Below, in pieces: positions 54,638 to 64,000 of a stretch of 64,000 nucleotides of DNA. The translations under genes were made by a program, and so were the position numbers. Every line of letters starts with the position of its first letter. Positions within the stretch are counted from its first letter, which is position 1. Origin of the DNA: Dactylis glomerata. Its lineage: Eukaryota; Streptophyta; Magnoliopsida; Poales; Poaceae. Where the stretch lies: NCBI GenBank assembly GCA_007115705.1, contig QXEO01000412.1, forward strand, positions 1 through 64,000. Reading direction: 5' to 3'. Under the pieces are notes generated by a model. It saw only the letters and a list, made by a program, of their open reading frames with translations, was not told the origin of the DNA and made no database searches.

Positions 54638-55704
54638 CACGGCCGGTCCTGAGATTTTGGGGGCCCGGGGCGAGACCAAAACTCGGGGCCCTTTATATAG
54701 CTTATATAGCACAGCGTTTTACTGGAAAACTGCTCTACACCTATTCCAGTTACAATACCTTTGACGATGTTCACATTAGTAGAAAACCCCTCGTTCTCTC
54801 TACTTCTCAAGACATTGTGTTATACCTTGTATATGCTTTAGAGTAGAGTCAATGCACATGTCGTCGAGGAAGTATCCTCTTGATGATCACATTCAAAATT
54901 GTTACTAGTTGGTTGCTCTTTCTCCATGGCAACTATGGCCAACTCATCATTTGGGTTTGTCTAAGCACTTGTATTAGCTTTGGAAAAATTGTGAATATAT
55001 CCTCTTTGTGATTGTAGCAAGACTGCCATATTTTGTGTTTTTTTCCTTTTAGCGTTACAAGATGAATACTTGGTCGATGACATGATAATGCACAATGCTA
55101 AAAAAATTACATAAAATGCTGAATTGTCCCAATTTGAATCATGTGCGTGAACATAACGGTTAGGGAATAATATACCTCAGATTAATAATATTGTGGTCTG
55201 TATTATTCTCATGATTGGGGGCCCCAAAAATTTAAATCAGCAAGACTAGTCGATGAACTAACGACTACAAAAGATCAAAATTAGGGAAAATTTAGAAGTA
55301 AAGAAGAGCCAAAAGTCATGAACTCATACCATATTACAGCGGCGCAGTAGATAGCTAATCAGTGGCGACTGGGTGGGCGAAATCCAAGCCTCCGAGATCG
55401 AGTTCCGTCATGGCAGCATTGAGCCCTGGAGGCGACATGCGAATACGCGAGAATCAGCAGTCGTTTTAGCTGGCCTAGCATCTAGCCATTTGTCTAGGAA
55501 AGCAACCAACGATTAGATAGCCTCGTATGTGGCGGCGCACCTGTTCAGTTTCATCGACGAAGCCAATCTGCCCATGACCTTTTCAGTTTCAGCCAGACTA
55601 GTAATTTTGTATGCATACATGTATACCTGGGGGCTGGGGCGGGGCCCCTACATTTTGGGGGCCCTGGCGGCCACACACCCTGCGACCCCCCAGGGCTGTC
55701 CCTG
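54638..55704. mobile_element. hAT-type non-autonomous DNA transposon (1067 bp)
   Basis: Perfect 8 bp target duplication CTAGTACT at 54630-54637 and 55705-55712. Termini CACGGCCGGTCCTGA and, reversed, CAGGGACAGCCCTGG are imperfect inverted repeats of the hAT type, followed by GGGGGCC-rich subterminal sequence. No transposase frame. Element E carries the uninterrupted site (CTGGTACT, 27624-27631 reversed). Confidence 0.9.
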
Positions 55705-56908
55705 CTAGTACTGCGTTTAGCTTTTATTTTTTGCCTTCGTTTTTGTTCAGTACTTGTTAGTTCTTTGTAGCTAGGTGTGTTTAGACCTCTGGTCTTTGTT
55801 GGTTTTCATCTTGGAGGGTTGTTTCAAAAAGGTTGATTGATGTTGAAAAAGAGTAAAAAGTTTTATGCTTATAGTGATGCAAAAGGGAGCTTATTTGGAC
55901 TGTTGCTTAGACTTTATCATGTCATGCTTGATATTATTTTGATTATATGCTTATGTGTTATTGTTGTAGCATGACTTGTCTCAAATGACTAAGAGTGCTT
56001 AATGTGCCTTTGAAAGAATCATGCGTTGTTTTTATCTTATAGAAGCATATTTTTGTGGTATTCTCCTTTGACGCTTTATTTGGGTTGACTTGGCGCATGC
56101 TTACACCATGTTTGACTTTAACCAGTCGCCTCAAGCCTCTATGATCATTTGGTTTTTGACTTGTGATACCACTTTATGCTTTGGTTAATAATGTTTTGTC
56201 GCTATGCATGATTATGGCCGTTATTGCTCTCTTAGTTGGTCGCTCCCAGTCTTTTGCTAGCCTTCACCTGTACTGAGATGGAATACTTCTCGTGCATCCA
56301 ACTCCCAAAAAAACAAAGTTTTTCCAAAGTGTCCACCATATCTACCTATTAGCAATTTGCTATTCCAAGTATATTCGTCTTGCTTTTATCTATCTTCCAA
56401 ATTAAACTTTTTGTTATGAGAAAATTAGTTAGTAAAGCTCTCACAAACTTGATGGCACATTTACTTTCTTGCATTTAATAAACTTGACCATTCTGGCTCT
56501 CTTATGTTGATTATATGCTTGCAAGTTGTAAGTTGGGAGTTAGCTCAACCATGCTGTCATGGGGCACGCTTTCAACATTGCACTTATTCTTATTTAGTTG
56601 ATAAAAATATCATGATCTTTTGTTTATGGATGCCTAGCGATGTGAAATAAGTTGGAAACTTGTGAGCTCATGGAGTTTGTATATGTGTTAGAGAAACGCC
56701 TGGGCCGCTAATCTAAACCATGCATCATTCATGGTGGAAATCTACAGCATAACCATAGTGGACATTCGACGACGCATCTCAAAATAAAAAGCTATACCTA
56801 ATGGTAAATAAAAGAGATGTCGAGGTGTTCATTGTCTGTTTGTCCTGTCATTTTGATATGGGAAAGCTTCCATATCCTCGGGCAGGAGGTACCCCATTGG
56901 CGTTCTCA

Positions 56909-56909
56909 A

Positions 56910-56959
<50 letters not shown>
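56909..56959. repeat. (TA)n microsatellite
   Basis: About 25 TA units. The corresponding position in E (near 26450) has only a short TACATGTAT sequence, so the array expanded in F. Confidence 0.95.
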
Positions 56960-56961
<2 letters not shown>

Positions 56962-57700
56962 TTACAATGACAAGAACTTGCTTGGGACCTAAGTCGAGTA
57001 GCATTCAGTTTAGGTACTCGTATTCATGAGACATGAGATTTTCAACTCATGACTTGTCAAGCATATATCTCATATTTGTACTCGCATTAACCTTAACCAC
57101 TCAAGATGCCTATGATGGGGGCAATGAGAGCTCAAAGCTAATTATTACCATAATTTTTGGAAGGTTTATAAAACTTGCAATCACTACTTCCCTCTGCGAA
57201 GGGCCTTTCTTTTACTTTTATGTTGAGTCTTCATCTTCTACCTTTATGCACCGATTAAGAGAACATAGTTGTCATTCTGAGTATAATGTGCAATGTCCCA
57301 AAATTTATTATTGATTGATTCATGATTATGGTATTGCTTGTTCTCAAATTATTTGTATCTAGTCACCCTCTTGAACTTCGAAGGTGTCCTATGCATTTAT
57401 GTTTTGCTACTCCATGAGGGACAATCTGAATACCACTTTGCTATGTTTTCTATATGCTTCAAACAAACATACACCTTTGAATGCATTATTACTCATGATC
57501 TTTTGTTTGTGTTACTCTTCATGTTGTAACATGGTTGCTAAGTTCTATGGTTAGAATTATATCTCTTATGCCCATGTTTAGAGTACTTTGATTTCAGCAT
57601 GCAATGCTTTACCTTAAGTTGATCAAGATTGTGTTGGTGCATATCACCTCAAAAATTATTGTTTTGTAATCACTTACCTACTCGAGGACGAGCAGGAGTT

Positions 57701-57715
57701 AAGCTTGGGGATGCT
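57701..57715 (+). other. Polypurine tract of F
   Basis: AAGCTTGGGGATGCT immediately precedes the 3' LTR, marking the site of plus-strand priming. Confidence 0.6.
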
Positions 57716-58698
57716 TGATACGTCGCAAACGTATCTATAATTTTTGATGCTCTATGCTTATTTTACACCAATTGCTTTATGTTTTGTTTACACTTTGTGG
57801 CATTTTTATGCATTTTCAGGAACTAACCTATTAACGAGATGCCACAGTGCCAGTTCCTGTTTTCTGCTGTTTTTGTGTTTCAGAAAAGTTACAGAGGAAA
57901 TATTCTTGGAATTGGACGAAACAAAGCTTGAAGTTCCTATTTTTCCCAACATGAGACGGAGTCCAAAGCAGAGATGGAGGAGGGCCAGGAGGTGGCCACA
58001 CCACCTGGTGGCGTGGGTCCACCCCTGGCCACGCCACCACCTAGTGTGGGCCCTCCTGGTGCCCTCTAACATCGCCCCTCCGCCTATAAATTCACTCCGA
58101 GGTGAAAACCCTAAATCAATTGGCATTTTCCCAGAAAAAAGTTCCGCAGCGCCGCCGCCATCGCAGACGAAGTTCGGGGGACAGAAGTCTCTGTTCCGGC
58201 ACCCTGCCGGGACGGGGAATTGCCCCCAGAGCCATCTCCATCGACTCCATCGCCATCTCCATCGACGTTGCTGTCTCCTATGATGAGGAGGGAGTAGTTA
58301 TCCCCCGGGGCTGAGGGCTCTACCGGTAGCTATGTGGTTCATCTGTCTCTCCCATGTTGTGATCTATATGTGATCATGAGCTTTGTATCTAGTTGAATTG
58401 GTAGATGTTGTTCTTCATCTATTATGCTACTTAAGTGCTTTATTATTTTAATCTCTGGAGACACCTTGTACCATGATGTGAAGGTGATAGTGTGCGCATT
58501 ATTTGTGTCTCTTTGGCTAGTGTCTCTATGAATTGTTGGTGTTTGTTGGAACCATCTAGTGCGCTCAAGGTGATAGTGTGGGGCAATCTAGTTTGGGGAA
58601 ACACGAACTTTAAGGAGTGCTTCGTAGCCCTACACATGATTATTGTTCATTATCCATCGGAGAATAGTTTAGAATAGCATAGTGAAGAATGATATTTA
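57716..58698 (+). repeat. 3' LTR of F, 5' part (cut by M)
   Basis: Starts TGATACGTCGCAAACG. It is interrupted at 58698 by M. The bases ATTTA (58694-58698) are the expected left duplication. The remainder lies beyond the window. Confidence 0.85.
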
Positions 58699-60502
58699 TG
58701 AAGGAAATATGCCCTAGAGGCAATAATAATATTGTTATTATAATATTTCTTGTTCATGATAATGTTTATATTCCATGCTAGGATTGTATTAAGCGGAAAC
58801 ATTAATACTTGTGTGGTTTATGAACAACATCGTGTCCCTAGTATGCCTCTACTAGACTAGCTCATTGATTAATGATGGTTAAGGTTTCCTAACCATAGAT
58901 ATAAGTTGTCAATTAATAATGAGGTCATTTCATTAGGAGAATGATGTGATGGACAGACCTAACTTAAGCACAACAATTAGATCGTGTCATTGTGTTCACA
59001 ATTGCGTAGCTTTTCCTATGTCAGTATCCTATTCCTTAGACCATGAGATAATGCCACTCCCTGATACCGGAAGAGAGCTTTGAGGTCATCAAACGTCATC
59101 CTATGAGAGGATGATCATAAAGGTGTCTCTCAGGTAATCGGAAAGTACTTGTTGGGTTGCATGTATTGAGATGAGATTTGTCCCTCCCATGTCGGAGAGA
59201 TATACTCCGGGCCCAGTCGGTAATCAATGTCATACACCGTTTGCAAACACGTGATTAATGAGTTTAATCACAGGGTGATATTGGATTGCGGAACGAGTAA
59301 AGAGTACTTGCTGCGAATGAGATTAAACTAGGTATGGCGATACCGACGATCGAATCTCGGCCAAGTAAAATATCGCGAGACAAAGGAATTCGTATACGGG
59401 ATTATTTGAATCCTGACATCGTGGTTCACCGATAATGATCTTCGTTGAATATGTGGGAGTCAATATAGATTTCCAGATCCCACTATTAATTATTGATGGT
59501 TATCATGTCCACGCGTTCTCGAACCCGTAGGGTCACACACTTAACGCTCATCGACGCTAGGGTAGTTTCGGGATTTATGAAAATTGTTTCGGAGAGTTAC
59601 GGAATTGTTTCGGGAAGAAGATTAATGATTTATTAATTAATTGAATTAATAAATATTAATAAATATTTATTTATTTACTAGAAATAAATATGGACTAAAT
59701 GTAGTTCGTGAAAAGTTTTGCTAATAGACCAATTTAGTAGTCCATCTAGACAAACTATAAAAAAGGTAAAAGAAAAAAAAGCACTGGGCCGGCCGCACGC
59801 GTCAGGGAGCACGCTCCCGATCTCCACGAGCTAATCGATCTGATCGATCAAGGGAGCTATCGATGCAAGTTTTTTTTCTTTTCTTTTTGAAGCTTGGTTG
59901 CTAAGTTTGGAAAAGTGTGCACTCCACGCAAGGAGCCGGCCAGCGTGGCCGATCTGCCGAACTTGCTTTGCAAGTATTTGCATACGCACGTCTATAAAAG
60001 AATGAGAGCGGCCATGCCTTTTATGTTTTTGACCTAATATCGAAAAATGTTTTAGCCGGCGTCGTCTCTGACTTTTGTAGTATTTTCTTGCCCTAGTTTG
60101 ACAAGATCTTTAGCCTATTTTGCTTCCACCTCGTGCGTGTAGGCGAAGCTCTGCCCGCATATACTCTCCACCATAAGTACCACACCATCGTGCTGCTGAT
60201 CCCATCTACCACTCCACCGCACCTTGCTAGACCAAGGAGGAGGAGGAGTCGTTGTGCTGTACGTGTGCAACGCTCGGAGGCGCCGCCCGTTGTGGCGCTA
60301 GGATCGGATCGGATCGCGAGGAGGAGACGCTAGTAGGACTACGCCGACCACGTTTATCTGAACATTTCCGCTGTGCGATCTACAAGGGTATCTAGATCTA
60401 ATCTCTCTCGCTCGTTGTTTTGCATCTCGTAGATCAGATCTTGGCTTGTTCTTGTTCATCTTCGTAGGAAATTTTTTGTTTTCTATGTTGCGAAACCCTT
60501 CA
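58699..60502 (+). repeat. 5' LTR of element M (1804 bp)
   Basis: Starts TGAAGGAAATATG and ends GCGAAACCCTTCA. It follows L's LTR except for about 59760-59990, where the sequence is different, then rejoins before the TATAAAAG box at 59993-60000. Confidence 0.9.
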
Positions 60503-60503
60503 G

Positions 60504-60515
60504 TGGTATCAAAGC
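60504..60515 (+). other. Primer-binding site of M
   Basis: TGGTATCAAAGC, one mismatch from the usual TGGTATCAGAGC. Confidence 0.85.
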
Positions 60516-63500
60516 GAGATCTATTTCTAGATGTTTTAAACGAGTAAAACGCAACAATGTTGTTGCGGGCGTTGATGTTTTCTGTTGCAAACCTCTATGT
60601 TGTGTATTTCTTATGGCGCGGCATAGTGAGATCGAAGCGATCCAGGCCAACTTTACGCGACCTCGTTCGCGAGACCGGCTCCGCACTTGACGTGTGGCTT
60701 GTTCCACATATGCGGCTGGTGGATGCCAGTTTCTCTCACTATAGTAGTCATGGGATTTACAACGGATGTTAGAAACCATAATATCAACGTTGTGGCTTTG
60801 CGTAGGTAAGAACCATTCTTATGCGTAGCTCCCATAAGCCACGTAAAACATGCAATCAACAAATTAGAGGCGTCTAACTTGTTTTTGCAGGGAGTGTTTA
60901 TGATATGGTATTGCCACAAGATGTGATGTGTATGTTGATATATGTGATGTATGCAATGATCATGTTTTGTAATATTTTATGACTTGCATGTCGATGAGTT
61001 TACAACCGGCAGGAGCCATATGGTTGTCTTTAATATTTTGTATGACCTGCGTGTCAACTTCTTATACGCCATGTAATAGCTTTACTTTATCGCTAAGTAG
61101 TTAGCAATAGTCATAGTTGCTATTCGTGGTGGAGGCAATCATGGTGGAGTGATGGAGATCATGCCGGTGCGCACGAGATGGAGATCAATGCGCGAAGATT
61201 GGCTATACCATATCACATATTGTATATGCATGTGATGTTTATCCTTTATGTATGCATCTTATTTTGCTTTGATCGCGACGATAGCATTATAAGATGATCC
61301 CTCACACTTAATTTCAAGATAAAATGTGTTCTCCCCTCGTATGCGCCGTTGTGAAAGATCGTCGTTTTGAAGCACCACGTGATGATCGGGTGCTATAAAC
61401 TCTACGTTAACATACAACGGGTGTAAGCCAGATTTACACATAGAAAAATACGTGGGTTAAACTTGACGAGCCTAGCATGTACAGACATGGCCTCGGAACA
61501 TACGGACCGAAAGGTCGAGCATGAGTCATATGGATGATATGATCAACATATTGATGTTCACCATTAAAGCTACATCATCTCACGTGATGATCGGTCTTGG
61601 TGTAGTGAATTTGGATCATGCTTCACTAAACAACTTTGAGGGATGTTGAATTTAGTGGGAGTTCATTAGTAATTTGATTAACTTAAACTAATTATTATGA
61701 ACTAAATCTTAGTGTATTTGCATAAGTCGCTGTAGTCTTTGGCAACCGTTTTCCACCGATACTTAGTTTAATAGAGTTATTGAAAACTATAGAATTCTGG
61801 ATAAACACTTTTTGGACTAGTGCCATTTAGTTAAAATGTCAAGATCAAAGATTAAGTCCTATTGCAAACTTTAGCAAACCTCACTTGCTCCATACGAATT
61901 AATAAGTTGTATTAATCAAAGAGCAAGGATTCAAGTTTAGTATCTAAAGATCATATGTTTGCCTTCATGAGAAATTGATCTTCAAAATTGTTTGAGAATC
62001 AAAGTGATCGTCGAGCTGAAAGAATTGTTTCACAAACAAATAAGAGTTAAAAGATATTTGATGTCTAAAACTTTGATTGTTTGCAAAATGATTAAGTATA
62101 ATTTAGTAAAAGAACATATGCTCATATTGTATGAATATATGCGAAGATTGGAGACGCTTGGTGTCCCGATCACCCAAAAGTTTGGGACTAATATATACTT
62201 GTATTCTTCCTCATAAACTATAGTAGTTTCATCATGAAAGTTGTCATGATAGGATGAATGAAAAGGTATCGGCTAAATTGTTTTGCTATACCAAAAGAAT
62301 GCTAAAGAATGGAATCTGGAAGAACACCAATTATATGATGATGGTGATCCACATCAATGTGAAAAATCTAAGGCCATTAGTATTTGACTAACATCCTTTG
62401 GACTATGTGTCAAATGATTGACGCCACTATTGATGTTGATAGATTCTTATAAATGGTGAGAAAACGCTAAATAGGATCTACAAAACTATTTGGTAGAAAA
62501 GGAAAAGACTGGAAATGTACAGCTCGGGTATATAAATGATATACATGTTATAGATGTATTCTTTGCTCATTAACAGTGTGATTCTTGGGTATTCGATACT
62601 GATTTGTTGGTATGAAATGTCATACAAAGCAACACAATACAAGAACTACAATGGCCTAAATAACTAGCAAAAGAATGTGGTTATAATGCACATCGAGAAA
62701 CAAATAAAAGTGTTATTGTGTTTTTCGTCGGCATCAAACCTGGCCTTCAAGATTTGTTACGAACTTAATAATTGTTATATTGTTCTGGTATTATGAGAAC
62801 AATTGTTGTTCATATTATTACCGTCTTCCATAATCGATGGATAAATTATTATTATAAATCTTGTTGGTAAAATAGACATTTATAACACTGATGCTAAAGG
62901 TCGCAAGACAAAACGAATTTCACTTATATATGACACTTCTGTTTAAGTCATATTGGAAATAAAATATGAAAGAAATTCTATATTGATGGATTTTTGAGTC
63001 ATTTAATTTTGAATTGATTGACGCTTGGGAGATTTTTCCTTAAGATGATTAAACTCCATTCATGGGCCATGATTGGAACAAGCGACTAACCAAATGGAGA
63101 TCGTACATGTTGATGTATGTATTTCATGGTGTGAAGTCAATTGCGGTGTATTTACTATTTCATCGATGACTCGAATAGATGTATGGTATATCTACTTGAC
63201 GAGAAAGAAGTATGAAATGATTGAAATTGTTCAATTTGTGAAGTGGAAATTGTTGTAATAAGAAAATTCAAGTTTTTATGATTGGATCATAAAGGAGAAT
63301 ATTTGAGTTACAAGTTTAGCAAACATCTAAAAGTTAAGTGAATTGTTTCACAAAACTTGCATCTCGTGAAACACCACAGGAGTATGGAGTTTTCGATGGA
63401 TGTAATCAAACCTTGTTTGACATGGTTAGATCAACGATGATATAAACTACCAATATAATTTGTGGATTATGCTTTAGAGACTACCGCTTTTCACTGAATA

Positions 63501-64000
63501 GAGTGCCATCATAATCCACTCAAACGACACCGTACAAGTTATGGTTGTTTTTCTTAAATTTTGGTATGCAAGGCAATATGTGTAAAATGTTTACAACCAA
63601 AATCGAATTAGTAAGTCTTTGTAGGTTAACCCAAAGAATGTCGTTGGGTATTCCTTCTACTATGAACCCGAATTCATAGTGATTGTCACTAAAAGAAGTG
63701 AATTTCTTATGAAGGAGTTTTTTTGTGAAAGGTTTAAGTGGGAGGAAAATAGAACTTGATGGGGTTATTGAACCTGAGCATGATGAGCAAAGTAGCGCAG
63801 CACCGAAAAATATTCTGGAAGCGGCAACTGCGCCCATGGCTCCCGCGCCTACAATATGTTGTAGTACCGAACATCAAAGTTCCTATTTAACCAAGTTGGT
63901 CATCATCAGATAGCAAGATTTGAGGACGGGATATTATTAGATAATAGTAACCGACAATATACAAAGAAGCGGTGATGGGCCCTAACTTCGTCATATGGAT
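60516..64000 (+). pseudogene. Decayed gag-pol of element M (partial)
   Basis: Aligns base for base with L 38863 to about 42330. The gag fragment at 61992-62190 (LKELFHKQ ... EHMLILYEYMRRLETLGVP) and the linker fragment at 63725-63900 (GLSGRKIELDGVIEPEHDEQ) are recognisable. The frame is broken throughout. Shared disablements include a stop in the segment ATGGCCTAAATAACT (62652 and 40988). Confidence 0.7.

Larger units (their letters stand above)
53491..57715 (+). other. 3' non-coding domain of F
   Basis: Co-linear with E. It contains the conserved block 53672-53737, the two purine tracts at 54313-54329 and 54367-54384, the hAT element, a (TA)n array, and a polypurine tract before the 3' LTR. 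Short frames are not conserved with E. No gene is supported. Confidence 0.7.
48779..58698 (+). mobile_element. Element F: non-autonomous Athila-like LTR element with a gag ORF
   Basis: Plus-strand order: 5' LTR (interrupted by E at 48779 and by the solo LTR N), primer-binding site, leader, gag with zinc knuckle, 4.2 kb non-coding 3' domain (with a hAT element), polypurine tract, and 3' LTR cut by M at 58699. The first ~587 bases of its 5' LTR are at 17810-18396 in inverted orientation. No protease, RT or integrase is present, so it would depend on an Athila relative such as G. Confidence 0.8.
58699..64000 (+). mobile_element. Element M: second copy of the L Copia family, truncated by the window end
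   Basis: 5' LTR, primer-binding site and 3.5 kb of internal sequence highly similar to L. Inserted in F's 3' LTR. The 3' LTR and right duplication are outside the window. Confidence 0.9.

Noticed and set aside
56801..56992. Frame containing a run of alternating Tyr-Ile codons
   Set aside because: Produced by the (TA)n microsatellite.
1..64000. CRISPR arrays, rRNA, tRNA genes, bacterial-type operons
   Set aside because: None seen. The tRNA-like matches are only short primer-binding sites, and repeats are LTRs, tandem duplications or microsatellite.

Overview
This window is a nested transposable-element landscape from a large grass genome, almost certainly a Triticeae (wheat, goatgrass, barley or rye relative). 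The basis is the element types: Athila-like Gypsy elements with LTRs starting TGATACGTC and TGGCGCC-type primer-binding sites, a BARE/Angela-like Copia family with ~1.8 kb LTRs starting TGAAGGAAATATG, Tat/Ogre-like Gypsy elements with antisense genes, and MITEs. No intact host gene, tRNA, rRNA or CRISPR was seen. The species cannot be fixed from this sequence alone. Element letters A-N below are local labels.

Layout. 1-5909: A, a minus-strand Gypsy element cut by the window edge, with 5' LTR, gag, protease and, where pol should be, a spliced coiled-coil gene on the opposite strand. 5910-7367: AT-rich spacer with an old ~780 bp duplication. 7368-11001: H, a plus-strand Gypsy element (LTR, gag, protease, start of RT), interrupted by G (11002-15557), an Athila-type element with gag-protease and broken RT. 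A run of 25 N follows at 15558-15582. 15583-26280: a block that appears inverted relative to its neighbours. It holds the 3' end of element E, half of F's 5' LTR, and low-copy-looking DNA with a FAR1-like pseudogene, a Helitron and MITEs, then a decayed chromovirus.

26281-48778: E, a non-autonomous minus-strand Athila-like element. It is split by K (29237-46998, TSD CAAAG), a Tat-like minus-strand element with gag-protease, no RT or integrase, and a multi-intron antisense gene. K is split in gag by L (36983-45419, TSD CAAGG), a full-length Copia element. 48779-58698: F, a plus-strand non-autonomous Athila-like element with a gag ORF. F carries E and a solo LTR (N, TSD GTGAT) in its 5' LTR, a hAT element (8 bp TSD CTAGTACT) in its body, and M, a second copy of the L family, in its 3' LTR from 58699 to the window end.

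Order of events from nesting: F first; then E, N, hAT and M into F; K into E; L into K. G is nested in H. Several insertions have the empty site preserved in a paralogous copy in the same window. The most unusual biology is the antisense spliced gene that replaces pol in two different Gypsy families (A and K). The most important structural signal is the apparent ~10.7 kb inversion, or contig mis-orientation, next to the N gap.
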